From NCBI GenBank assembly GCA_006538405.1, contig BJKQ01000003.1, positions 1,984,001 through 2,048,000 on the forward strand: a stretch of 64,000 nt of DNA, given 5' to 3'. Shown piece after piece: positions 1 to 12,268 of the stretch. Within the stretch, counting starts at the first letter, position 1; every line of letters begins with the position of its first letter. Position numbers and translations under genes: made by a program. The notes below the pieces were generated by a model. That model was given only the letters and a program-made list of their open reading frames with translations, did not search any database and was not told the origin of the DNA. This stretch comes from Hansfordia pulvinata. Lineage: Eukaryota; Ascomycota; Sordariomycetes; Xylariales.

Positions 1-3000
1 AACCAAAAGCTGTGTGTTCTGGACTCGAAGACCGCCTGGCCGGCAAAGGGCAGCTGCGGCTGTGGCTGCGTCCAAGTCGGCGACGATAGGAAGGCTGCAG
101 GGCAGAGCAGGTCTACCCTGTGGGCAGCCGGAGCGGCGGGCGCTCAGTCGTACGGCTATTTGCCACAAGGAGGCGGGCCGGGGTTATTAGTTGGAAAGGC
201 CGGGCGAAATCAGACGGATTGGGTCGAGTCAGCGGCAGAGTGCATTGCAATAAGAAACAAGCATCAGTATAGGCTGGGCAAGCAGCCAAGGGCGCGAATC
301 GTGTGACCCAAGAGTGTGCGCAAGTGGGAGGCCAAGTGAAGCGACGAGAGAGAGTGTGTGTGTGCGTGCGTGGTGGTGGTAGGCAAGGTCGGGTAGTAAA
401 TAGCAGGTTGGTGGCGGAAAGGGGAGGCAGGTCTGGGTGGATGTATTCAGGTGTGAGACACTGATTAAGCCCGTAAGCCAGGCAGTGGACCGGGACCACG
501 AGGTACCTCCAACCTAGCGCTGGTGCCAATTGGATTATGTACCTCCAGGGCTACTAAAGGTTGGATGTGCCAGGCGAGAGGGTGTCGCTGCCAGCCCAGG
601 GGTCGACCTGGCCCGTCGTGCCCGTCTCAGGGCTGGAGGACCAACCAACCATGACCTCACGGGCTCTAGCAGCAAGCACTCTACGAGTATACCAGGTACC
701 TCCACTACAAGCTGGTCTACAGGCGGTAGCGGAGGTCTCTGGAGTGTGGCGGGTACATCCAATTCAGATGGATGTGCCCTTACGAGTACGCCATCACTTG
801 GTCCAAGAATGGAATCCCTTATAAGAGGTAAGTGACATACGAGCACCTCCGCTGCATCCTCCTCATCACCACAAACCCTTCAATTCATGTATGAGTACTG
901 CTGGCGAGTCCGTCCGAGGTCTGCACACAGAGCTCTGTGAAACGGGATAGGGGGGGTTCGAAGAATAATGCTAGAACATTTTCTGGCGCGATGCCGGAGG
1001 GTCACTATCTCGTACTGACAAGCAGCTGCACGGGGCGTTGACGATTGGTCAGTTCAAAGTGCACCTCCCGAGCCTTGCTTTCATTGATATGCCCCCTTGG
1101 GCGTACGAGCGTCGCCGGTCTGGAACATCATGAGCGGCTTTCAAGGGCAGCAAATCTACCTAGTCAGCTACCTATTCATAGGTGTCGGGCACCTTGGTAA
1201 AAGACGGGATGCGGGCGGTGCGAGTACTCGCACGTGGTGGACGTCCATCTCACAACCTGCTGAGTTGCGCGACGGCGGGCGGGAGAATACTTTGTCGACA
1301 ACAGGCATTGTGCTTGGTTCCCGCACGTGCTGCGGCAACGTCAATAATATAAGGGAAGGCCACTGCTTCCATCCGAACAGATGGTCTTCAATACTGCCCC
1401 AGTCCCCTCTGGCCCCTGATCGATCACTCGCCGTGCCTTCTCCGCAGCCACGCGGGCGATGGCGTGGATGAAAAGCGCCGTGCCGGTCCAGCAGCATAGG
1501 CGTGCCGATCTTTGCAAAGAAGGAAAATTGCTGATGGGCCCGGTCTGCCCAGGTGCGAATTCGCACTACCTTTCGATGTCGTCCAATCCAAGCCCAGTCC
1601 TCGCATCCCCTCCAGAACTCCGAGTACTCGTACCACGGATGCGCGACTGCACGTACACAATGTTGTACATGCCGGCATGTCGTGAACCCGGAGCCCTCGT
1701 GCCCATTTGTCCCGCACGAGTAAACGATTGTAAATGAGGTCATGAAGGGCTCGGCATCAATTGCACGCTAATCCTGCGCAACAGTTCTGCGCAAGGCAGG
1801 ATGCTTGACGGTGAAATAGGGGTTGCTGGGCTGATGAATGGATATTGGATCCCGCCGCCGCCGCCAGTGTTGCTGCTGCTGCGTCATTATCTCTTCAAGC
1901 CGATCCATCCTTTTCGTTCCCGGTCCTTGCCTGCACTCGTCCCCTGCTACTCGTACGCCTGCCGACCATGCCTCCGACTCCCTATCCTACCCTGGCCGGG
2001 ACCCATGAGTACGAGTGCTTGCCCGTTCAAGGCGCGCGCGTGCGGAGCACTCACTGGCACCGGTACCTGGTCGCAGCGATGACAAGTCTGGATAGTGCGC
2101 CGGCCTTAACGATCCTGGCTGATGGGTGGGTGGCATCGTTTGGGGGCGCAGGGGGTGAGGGGGTCAAGGAAATACATGTGGAGGATCGTTGATGACGGTT
2201 ACCCACATGGCTCTCACGATAGAGGTTCACGTCCCCGCCACTCCGCTGTCGCCGCCTGCAAGACGAGCATTTACTCCGAACTACTCCGTCCTCCGTGCAG
2301 GCACGCCTGGCTCCAAGATGGACTCCCACCTACGCTACGGAGTACTCGTAGAGCGAACGCGGATGCGCCTGGACAGTAGGCGCAAGATGGCGCGCCGAGT
2401 AGCTCGCTTCGTGGGCCTCTTTCACATTCCCTAACCGTAGGTGCGAGTATCCTAGGAGGGCGACACCGGCGAGTTACCACACATCAGGGCATGTCCCGGC
2501 GGATGGGCCTCGTAGGACGCCGCCGCCGCCGCCGCCAGCGCCAGCACCAGCGCCAACGCGCCAATTCGCTTCTGCTCCGCTCTGCTAGTTAGCCACCTCG
2601 CCAGCCTGCTTTCTGTACGAGTACATCACCAAGGCGCTTTTCTATCATACTTTGCAAATTTGTCGTGCCATGAGCAATGGGTGACAGCAATGGCCGCAGG
2701 ACCCTAGCCGCAGAAGCGTTGGCAGGCGGCTGACTCGTGCGAATACTCGTGCGGCGACGAGGGCTCTGACGCCGGTGCCGCGCCACTGCTTCTCGCCCAG
2801 GTTCCTGTAATCCCCCAGCGGACGCAGCTGATGGAGCGATGCTGACGGGAGAGGCTGACGAGAGAGGCTGCCCGCGGCAGGGCCGATATGCGCTCGCTGG
2901 CATCTGACAAAGAATTGTGCCATTGGATTCTCGTTAGCTCGAAGGTTGTGAGGGAATAATCATTTCTGTAGAAGCCGAGGCGTGCGCCGCTATGAGAAGT

Positions 3001-6000
3001 TTGGGCCTGTTTGCTGGTCCTCAGGCACACCAACACACAGACTAACGTATTGCGCAGGGCGATAGTCCGATCGTTAGAATGCCGATGGTGTACGGGTCGT
3101 CGTTGCATGGATATTGGGCTTTGATGGATATGCATCTTTCGTCTCGGTGATCGCAACCGGCGGCGTGTCTACAAGTACTCGTACGGATTCGATGCGTGTT
3201 TCGTCGTCAGGCTTGAAAGACTGATGAGAGTACGAGTACTCGAACGACGTGCGAGTGCTCGTGAACCGTGCCCACCTCGCGAGGATCCCTTCCGACACGG
3301 CGCGAGCGAGCGATGGATACCCGAGAAGGCCAGTGCTTCTCCATGTCCGTGCTTGCTTGCACATGATCTGGGGACGCAACATGAGGGAGCGCACCGAGTG
3401 ATGAGCGACTGGAGTGGCCCTCCGGACATTGGTGTGCAGCGTTCAGTGCGAGCACAGCGCGACTTGAGAACTGATGACCTTGACGCACGACCTTATTAGC
3501 AGGCGTGACAGGTACTCGTACGGCAGGGTCTCCTGCTGTCGTGCAGGTTCGACTTTGTTTCGCTACTCACCTCAAACGAGAAGCACGACTCCGGCCGGGG
3601 GCGGCGATCTGCTGTCTGTCTCGTTCATGTGGCGTGCGGGAAAGCTTGGGCTCAGACAGCCAAGAGCTGCAAAGACGGGCTCAAACCATTACAGGCAAAG
3701 CTTGCTTCTTGAAAGGGCAACGATCGGGTTGAAAAGCCAGCCCCTCGTCTCCTGGACCGGGGTTGTGCGCGCGGGAGAGGCGTGGACGCGAAGGCAAAAC
3801 GCTGCGAAGAAGACATTGGGTGAGCACAGACCTGGATGATTTACGCCGCGTGCGCAGCTACCAGTCTCTCGGCTGTACTTGGTAGTCGGAGCTGCATTGC
3901 ATGCGACCAGCGATAGGCTATTGGCGCTAACCCACTAGCCCCCGCGTTTTCTTCCTCTCCGTGCCTTCATACTCGCAACAGGGATATCCGACTACGAGTA
4001 CATCGAGCACCGTGACACCGTCTGGCATCAGCTGGGTCACTCCCAATCTGGGTTGGTACCTGCAGTTGAGCTGCCAGAAGCATGGACGACCATGTGCCCG
4101 CAACCACACACTCGTATCTATATGTACCTTACCTAAGTTGCATCTCCCTCACCGCAGCTACAGCCGAGGTACCTCTGAGCTCGTACGAGCACCTGGGAGC
4201 GTACATGAAAGTATATGCACTCGCACCGTGCCTTCCCCCTTTCTATCTGTCCTTGCCGTGGAAGGCGCGAGCTGGATGGACGGTGAAGTTCACGCGTCAA
4301 AGAAGGAAGGAGGAGAATGGAGACTCGCGGAGTACGAGTAGCTGCACCTGCAAACTGACACCATTCTGATCACACCACCAACTCGAAAACATCCGTCTAC
4401 CTGTACGGGGCACAGTGTCTTACAAATTTACACGCAAACGAGTACATGCCCCTCCTCGAAGGCGCCAACCCGTGTCTCAACCCATCACCTCTGACCCCTC
4501 CAAAGACTGCCCATTTCACAAGGTGGCTTGAGAGCCACTAACTAGGTAGTATGGTCTGTTCCCAGCGCCCACGAGCCAACAAGCCACGCAAGCCCAACTT
4601 CATCGTAGAGGCCAACATGAACTATTTCATCTGGTTCTCGACCCTCGGGATCACTTGACTCGTGCCATCTTCACCCAGACTCTGCGCCACGGCCCAGGAA
4701 CCACGCCGGTTTCCAACGCTTCTTCGCAGCATCCTTCACAACCCACGAAAACCAGGACAATGCCCCTACCCGTGCCACCGCGTGGGTGTCCCACCCCAGA
4801 ACGTGTGCCGGGTTTCGGGTCGGCCACCGGCCGTACCCGCCCTTGTCTTTTTTGTGTCGAGTCATGTCAAGTCAGGGGCTCGATGATCTACGGACAAGCA
4901 CGGCCACCAGCAGATCTACGGATACGAGTAGACGCGCTGGGGGAAAACTGGGAAGTTGTGGCCGGGATCTCGCCATGCAAGGATGTGCCGAGCGAGTGGA
5001 CCGCCCAGCAAAGGGCTAGTCGACGATTCGGGCAGGTCAACCACGAAACCTGAGGCTTGAGCTTCGACGACCAACGAGCGGTCTTGGGCCCTTGCACGCC
5101 GCATGCGAGCTAATCCGTAGCACCAGCGCCCTCGCCCCAGGACGTGTTCACCTTGATCGGCCCCGTTGGACGGTTCTGGCGAATCCTGGTACTGGGCCCT
5201 GACTCTGGCTTGTCAAATGGCCCGGGTTATGCGAGGCTCCGAGCCAATGCCGAGGGTCGAGGGAGGTCTATCAGAGAACAACAAGTCCGGGCATACTAAT
5301 ACTCGCGGACAGGTTCTCAGGTTCTAGAACGTTTCAAGCCTTGACTGGCTGGCGCAGACGAGTACCTTTGTCTTGCGCACGAAACCATGCATCCGTCCAG
5401 GCAGTCCGAGCGGACGCCACGACATCCCGCTAGCAAAGGGTCAGACAGTGCCTGTGCGTCCATCAAGCCGTGCCACAGATACAGGACGCGTGGTGCGTCG
5501 ACCACCGTCCATATTTCCCAAGCACGGCCGCCCTCACCGAGTCCACCAGAAAGTCAATGCTCTAGCCTTGCGGTCTCTTGAGATCAGCTCGACGGCTTCC
5601 CTGTTGCAACCGTTTCCGAGGCAGTGTCGTTTGCCAAACTACAAGTGCTACCCACGGACATGCTACGAACGGCTGGTTGCTACGGCTGACGCTTGGCAGC
5701 AAGCCAGTGCGGGTAGTGCGGCTCCCACGTGGTTTCTAAATTCTCCCGCGGCTACAAAATGGTATCCATGCTCTCGGATCATTGTTCCCTGCCACGACTC
5801 GCAGGTTGGATCGAAAGCCTCTGTATGCGGGCTTCCAGTTGTGGACTACAAGTACGCGTAGGCGCGCGAGACGAAGCCCGTGAGGATATCCGGATCCGCA
5901 ACACACGCTAGTCGCCTACCCACATCGTTCACTGCTGTGGCTGCCAGCGCCTCTTGAGCTATGGTCGCGAGTGGGGTTGAAAACGCCATTTTGGAGGGCC

Positions 6001-6969
6001 AGAAAGCATCCTCGTAGACGCACGATGGGGCATGGCAGAGAGCTTGTCCTACCTCGCGTGTCGGGCGCATTGTGTGTCGTTCTTTCACGGTTACAGGGTG
6101 GCAAGAGGGTGAAAGTCGACGCGCCGCACTCAGCACCTCGAAGACCGCCGTCGGAAGCATGGTGCCCGCACCCTGCTCGCTCATTTTCGAGTGCTTCATG
6201 TGTGAGTGGCGTCGCAAGGGGGCACTGACCTTCCACGGGGTTTCCAGAACGCGCCGCCTGTGGCTTTGCGGATACACGCACCGAATATTAGGCAGTTCGC
6301 GGAAAAGTCCGCCTCGGGGGCTGGCACGGGCCATCTTGCAAAGACGACGGGTTCTCGCCCGCGTAACGACCCCGATGAATGGAATACGAGATGGGCTTCT
6401 GACCTTTCTCCCAGGTCTCCTCAGTCCGTGTACGCAGCAGGAAATGGGACCGTCAGAGATGAACGCAGACGACTCCTGCAGCCGTACCACGCTCACTGCA
6501 AAGTACCCGTATGGGAACTCTTCAATGGCGGCGGCGGCGAGGGAACAGGGAATGGTCTGCCGACAAACCACTTGCATACCTATTTACACAAACCCGGTGT
6601 TTGGTGGGTGCTACCGTTCGCCAGCGGAGCCAGCCGGCGCAGATCTCGCGAGACCCAGGGTGCCAGGAGCAACGACGGCTACTCGGATTTGCCATCTCGA
6701 CGCCGGAGCCTTTTCTGGCCTATCGGCGATGCATGGGGAAATAATCGACGCCCAACACCAGCTGCAGCGAACCCGGCAGCGACACAAGCGGCTAGCATCG
6801 TGACCGCGGACGGTCTATTTCCAGGCCGTCTGGCGTAGGGCGGCTGGCTTTTGCTAGTATGTAGTTTAGGTAGTGGTTAGCTCTGCCCGTTGCACGACAA
6901 TAAACTCGTCATTTGGGTTTCCAACTCCTTGATTTACCATTATAATTATTAGTCCTTCCTTTCTTTTTC

Positions 6970-6992
6970 GCTCTCTCTCTCTCTCTCTCTCC
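6970..6992. repeat. CT dinucleotide microsatellite
   Basis: About eleven consecutive CT units lie in non-coding DNA, preceded by a T-rich, pyrimidine-rich stretch. No gene start follows nearby, so a promoter role is not supported. Confidence 0.85.
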
Positions 6993-8171
6993 ACATCAGC
7001 TGCCCGTCTTGTAAAGATGAGATAGTCATTGAATCTTCATCATGACGTTCTTGACTGGCCTTTAGGTAGCTCCCATATAAGCAGAAATCTCCCGGTATAT
7101 CCACTACCCCTTGTCGCCCTCACCCTCCCCGAGGTCGGATCTCCACCGAGGTCATTGGCCGTCACCTCCCGTATCACCGAGCCAGACCACCCTGCGGCTC
7201 GTGAGCTTCGATGCCGCAAACGAGTGTGGAACTACGAGTAAGCATTCGCGCTCAGCGCGTCAGCCGGGAGGCCTGGGGCTGCCGAGGCGGAGTGCCCTTC
7301 TTCTTGACGCCAAAACCCTGTCATCAGATTGGGTGATCCCAGGCGCCGGGCGAATATACCCGTGCTCGTAGTGTGGCCATCAGGGCGATCAACCGGCGGA
7401 GTGCCCGCTTCCGCTTGAAGAGACGGGACCGCGACCCGCGCGGGTCACGGGGCTGGCGTTGCGGCCGTCTTCACAGTGCCGAGGAACGTTGCGGCCTCGG
7501 AGAATGTGCAGCCCTTGTCGCGTCGTCGCGGAACCGCGGCACCGCCTCTGAGAGAGGTATGTCCACACAGTCTGGCCTGACTATGACTGCCGTCTCAATG
7601 GTCCCTCCGTGGTCTTGCCTGACTGGCTGTCCGGTCCAGTGGGCCTTGTAGAGGGACTTGACCAATGCGCACGTGTACATATGTTATCCTACCCAGCTAG
7701 GTTTCTTTTCAAGTCGCCGCGCTTGTTCGTGGCAGAAGTGCAATCTGGCTTTCGAGTACGCTATGGTTGTGAGAACCCGGCCTTCTCCCCATCCCTCCTC
7801 CCGCTTATCGCTATACGTCGACATAGAGTCGGAGCACAGCGAGGGGGGTGAGGAGTCAACTGCTTGGCCTCGTGTCCATCTTGCATTCATTCACAAATCC
7901 TCTTTCAAAACACGAGATATCAGAGAGGAGACTGGAACGATCTGTAGACAGCTACACTGGGAGGTGGGAGCCTTGCAGTGCAGCGCGCTCGGATGCAGCT
8001 GGCACTCGTCGCGGCGTGTCTCGAATGCCAAGCCAGTGTTGTGAATGTTCTAGCATGATCATCTCGTTGCTTCGGCCAAATTGGTTATGGTGAGGTTGTG
8101 TTACAGTTTCCATGGGCTTTGTTGCGAGACTCGTGTCCATCGACACACAAAGAACGTGGCCCTAGTATGAA

Positions 8172-8227
8172 CATTGGCTTGATAGCATTGGCTTGATAGC
8201 ATTGGCTTGATAGCATTGGCTTGATAG
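8172..8227. repeat. Tandem repeat, 14-base unit, four copies
   Basis: The unit CATTGGCTTGATAG is repeated four times head to tail without a mismatch (starts at 8172, 8186, 8200 and 8214). It is followed by two truncated echoes reading CATTATAG and CATTATA. The array is non-coding and lies about 500 bases beyond the stop codon of the minus-strand MFS gene. Confidence 0.9.
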
Positions 8228-8727
8228 CATTATAGCATTATATACAGAACGAATACTATATATGTGTTACCGCACACTGTAAATGCTTAGAAAATGGCAG
8301 TCGTCAAGTCGTAAAAGTCGTTGATATGCGGAGATGCGTCTGTTGTGATTTACATCCCCGTCCCTCACCACCACACACTCTGGAAACACCCAAGTGCTCT
8401 ACGGTCCTCTTCCGGGGCCACTGGACCGCCTCCTCTGCGAAGTGCGAAAGGCCCCATAGGAGGTGCTTCGACATAAGATCGGGTTCATTGCTCCTCGCGG
8501 TCCGAGTTGCCCCAGATCGGAGGGTTCAGGGTTCTGCTGGAGCGTTCGCCTCCTTGACCAAAGAAGCCGCTGTGGGCGTGGTTAGGAGGCATGGTGGCAA
8601 AAGGCTGATGCCAGGGCAGGAGCCAAGGAAAAACGGCGAGCAGCGCCGTCCCAAGTCCCCATCTTGTTTCCTGTACGTAGGTACGTTTTTTAACCCGTGT
8701 TCCTTTGCTTCCTTTTCATCTGGTCTC

Positions 8728-10675
8728 TCAGGTCGTCGCCTTGTCCTCCCGCGCCGCGTTCTCCGCGGGAGCCCGGCCGCCGGACCCGGGCCCCCTGTCG
8801 TCGGCGTCGGCTTGGGCGGCGGCGGCCTTCTCGTCGGCGGTCTGGTCCGACTCGGCGCGGCCGAGGTCGATGGTGGCGACGAGCAGCAGGGAGACGGCGC
8901 CGAGGGCGACCATGACCCAGAAGCCGATTTGGTACCTCTCGCGGGGGGGCAAGGGGCCGTGGGCGGCCGGGCGGTAGCTGGCGGCGGTGGCGGTGGCGAG
9001 GTCGCCGATGCCGAGCCAGAAGGCCATGCCGAGGTAGTAGACGCTGTTCATGAGGCCGCCGGCGGTGGCCTGCAGACGGGCGGGCATGGAGGTGGTGATG
9101 AAGATGTTGGAGACGTTGAACTGGATGTCGACGCCGATAGTGCCGCACAGCATGGCGGGGAAGACGAAGGCCCAGTACAGGACGTCGACGGTGTAGTGGT
9201 GGTCGTCGGGGGGCATGAGCGCGAACAGCAGGCCGGACGCGGCGAAGCCCAGGGCCGAGATGACGAGCAGGATGCGCCCCGAGACGATGTGCAGCACGAA
9301 GCCGCCGGCGATGGCGAGGAACATGCCGCCGACGGCCAGCGGGGAGAACCAGGCCGCGGTGAGGATGGGCTGGATGTGGAAGATGTCCTCGATGCTGGGA
9401 AGGCGAGAGAGTTAGTATATGGACTTGGCATATCATCATTATCGTCATCATCATCATCTACAAAGTGCCGCCAGAGTCTTACCACCCACCCTACCACCCC
9501 CTTTTTTTCCGGAGGAGGGGGGATTTGGTGGTGGTTGTGATGGTGGTGATTCGGGGGAAAAAGAGAGAGAACAACACTTACTAAAAAGAGGCGTAGAACA
9601 GGAACAGCCCAAAGGCGCCGTAGCCGCAGAAGAGAGAGACGAGCAGGCGCTTCATGTAGCGGGGGCGGAAGAGCTCGGCGGGGACGAGGGGCTCCCTGGC
9701 GACCCAGCCCTCGACGTAGACGGCGGCGGCGAGGAAGAGGGCGCCGACGACGAAGGTGACGAAGATGTAGGGGTTGCTCCAGCCGCCCGGGGCGTAGCCG
9801 CCGTCGGTGAAGGCGAAGACGACGAGGATGAGGCCCGGGACGAGGGTGGCGGTGCCCCACCAGTCCATGGAGAGGGAGCGGTCGCCGTCGCCGAGGTGGG
9901 CGGGGATGGCGGCGGCGCCGGCGGCGACGATGGCGAAGACGAGCAGGCCGCCGATCCAGAAGTACCAGCGCCAGGTCAGCAGCTGGCCGCAGACGCCGCC
10001 GAGGAAGATGCCAAAGTAGAAGCCGATGCAGGCGAAGGCGCCGTAGAGGCCGAAGACGAGGTTCTTGCGGGGGCCCGGGCGGTAGGTGACGGCCAGCAGC
10101 GTGATGCCCGCGGGCATGAAGGCGGCGGCGCCCAGCCCCTGCAGCGCGCGGCAGACGATGAGCATGACGGGGCTCTTGCTGAAGCCGCAGACGACGGACC
10201 AGGCCATCAGCCAGGCGTGCCCGCCGAGGAAGACGGCGCGCCCGCCGTACTGGTCGCACATGCGCGAGAAGACCATGAGCAGGCAGCCCGTCGTCAGGTT
10301 GAGCACGCCCGCCGGCCACGTCTTCTCCGCCTCGGACAGCCGCAGGTCCGCCGTGATGGTCGGCAGCAGGATGTTGAAGCCGCTGATGAAGTACTCGGAC
10401 ATCATCATGCTCGCCACCACCACCGACACGAACCCGGCCTCGCCGTACCACGACCCCAGCGCCTCCGGCCTCTCGCGCCCCAGCCGCTCCAGCTCCTTGG
10501 CGTCCAGGGCGTCGCCGGCCCCCGCTCCCGCTCCCGCCGCCGCCGGCACCGGACCGGCCTCGACGGCGCCCAGGTCAACGTCGTCGTCGTTGTCGTTGTT
10601 GTTGTTGTTGTTGTTGTTGGCCCGGGCCGAGGTGGTCGGGGTGAGGGCCGTGGGGCTGCGCGGGTCACCCCCCAT
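8728..10675 (-). CDS. MFS drug:H+ antiporter, ATR1/AMF1-like (DHA2 type)
   Basis: Predicted plasma-membrane transporter of the major facilitator superfamily, resembling the yeast ATR1/AMF1 group (multidrug or boron efflux, low-affinity ammonium transport); the substrate here is unknown. Two exons, 9582-10675 and 8728-9394, flank a 187-base intron with a GTAAGTG donor and CAG acceptor. Joined they give 586 residues in one unbroken frame. Residues 1-75 are a cytosolic disordered tail with eight consecutive Asn (20-27) and an Ala/Gly/Pro-rich stretch. Membrane helices begin near residue 81. A motif-A-like loop, SRMCDQYGGRAVFLGG, is at 137-152, and a Gly-rich motif-C-like helix, GFYFGIFLGGVCG, is near 218-230. 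The soluble C-terminal tail is Ala- and charge-rich. The start has a good context (ACC before ATG), and a TATAAA lies about 300 bases upstream. The neighbouring divergent gene is an acr-2-like regulator. Confidence 0.92.
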
Positions 10676-10973
10676 GGTGTGGTATAGGGGGTTATGTAGG
10701 TGCTTGTGTAGACGTCGGCGCGCAGTTCAAAGAACGGGAGAAAGGGGTGGGGGGAGGGAGGCTGGCTGGTTGGTTGGCTTTCTGGTGTTGTCGGGTTGTT
10801 ATAGGAGTCGGAATATGGAGACTGGGCTGTCTCGACATACACACAAACACACACACTGTAGACTGGTGAGGATGTCTGCGTTGAAAAGATGGGCTTTTGA
10901 TTATGATGTAACATTCGAGGGTTGCAAGCATCGGAGCTGGGGCAAGACGATGGAGGCTGAAGCCTTCCGAGCC

Positions 10974-10979
10974 TTTATA
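10974..10979 (-). promoter_or_regulatory. Possible TATA box of the MFS gene
   Basis: TATAAA on the minus strand lies about 300 bases upstream of the transporter ATG. Position and sequence fit a TATA element, but no transcription start can be seen, so this is tentative. Confidence 0.35.
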
Positions 10980-12232
10980 TGCGTGCTTGTCTATAGGTCC
11001 GGATCCACTCGTAAGCAGGGCCAACGGGACAGGGGCCAGGGAAGCGGAGCGAAGAGGAGGAGGCGGAGGAGAAGAAGCAGAATGGGAAACCCCAGAAAGT
11101 CAGACACAGCAACGGGATTACAAAGTCAGACGGGAAAGGCAGCCAAGTGTCAACGGCATCACGGCAGATGGAATCGAGAACAACGGGGCGGGATGGGGAT
11201 GACGCCCGGCAAGGGCCCCGTCTACACCTTGGCTGCCTTTTTGAGAAAAAGTCTGGACGGGATGATGGGGCCGCTTGACGGGGCGGGCGTCGACGATGAG
11301 CCTCGGAGCGGGGGACACACCGGGCCAGTCGTCACGTTTTTTTTCTTAGATATACACATATATTTATTTATTTTTTCAATCTTGTTTTAGTTATCCAAGG
11401 CCAACTTAGTAGCTGTTTCCGGATCATCAGCCATCGACCTGGGGGCACCTGGGGACGATGTACATTTACGAGTAGGTCATGTCCTCGTAGGTAAGGTACC
11501 TAAGGTAGGTAGCCCGCGGAGATGGATGGCTTCTTCGACTCTGCTCCTCTGAACCCCAAATGGGTGGGAATCGAATCGAGCCCGGAGACCAGGGGATGGG
11601 CGGCACGGGTCCAATGGGCAGGCCAGCGCAGTCTACGCGTACGAGTTCAAGAGGGGACCCCCGCTCACATGGATACCTCAAGAAACCCGGCTGCGGCACA
11701 GCACATGGGCAGGGAGTGGAATCTTTACCGGGGCTGTGGCCGTTGGGCGGACAGAGATCGCACAGCCGGTGATAAGAGTTACTAATAGGTATTGCGCCGG
11801 TGATAACAGGAGCCGGATTTCAGAGCCTGCATTTTATTTGCCACTTACGGCCCACCTCAAGTGCCTTACTGGATATAGTATGAGTTAGACAAGAGGCGCA
11901 TACTCGTATTGACTGAAGCCGTGGACTGACCCTCCCTGAATTACGCCTCGATGGCCAGGTAGGTATAGGACCCGACAGATTCAATTGGAATCACTCAAGT
12001 CGGGTCTGGCTGTGTCACGAGGCGGTACCTTGACGAGAGCAGAAATTCCGGACCTTTCCCCCCCCCTTGAGGTTCCTCTTTCTTTCGCATCTTGCCCGCC
12101 GTCGTCGGGGCTAATCTGATCAAAGTCTCTACGTCATAGGCTCTGGAGAGGTCTACGAGTTCATAGACAGGTACCTACATGTATTCAGGTAGGTACCTCT
12201 GCAGCAATTGAAACAAGTCATGTCTGCAGGCA

Positions 12233-12268
12233 AGGTACATGTAAATAGATAGGCATCTACATGTACCT
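12233..12268. repeat. Inverted repeat (hairpin) in GTAC-rich intergenic DNA
   Basis: The arms AGGTACATGTA (12233-12243) and TACATGTACCT (12258-12268) are perfect reverse complements around a 14-base loop. They sit in a cluster of GGTACC-like sites between about 12165 and 12345. No coding sequence is nearby. Confidence 0.8.

Larger units (their letters stand above)
1..8727. other. Gene-poor region, no supported gene
   Basis: I read both strands and found only short overlapping open frames with no recognisable domain, signal peptide, or intron-linked continuation. The longest, up to 243 codons near 5.8-6.8 kb, overlap each other on both strands and have arginine-, serine- and proline-rich compositions typical of GC-rich non-coding DNA. 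The stretch holds thirteen exact copies of TACTCGTA or TACGAGTA (for example at 682, 781, 1625, 1948, 2343, 2616, 3176, 3231, 3513, 3993, 4333, 4923 and 7233) and several GGTACC sites. It also carries a CT microsatellite near 6970 and a 14-base tandem repeat at 8172. The last few hundred bases should include the 3' untranslated region of the minus-strand transporter gene that follows. Confidence 0.6.

Noticed and set aside
5846..6838. Overlapping open frames of 210-243 codons on both strands
   Set aside because: Three frames are open over the same bases with no protein-like pattern. Such overlaps are expected in GC-rich non-coding DNA.
8326..11390. Long plus-strand open frames (up to 434 codons) over the MFS gene
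   Set aside because: They are antisense shadows caused by GC-rich third codon positions. The minus strand has conserved transporter motifs and a clean intron.
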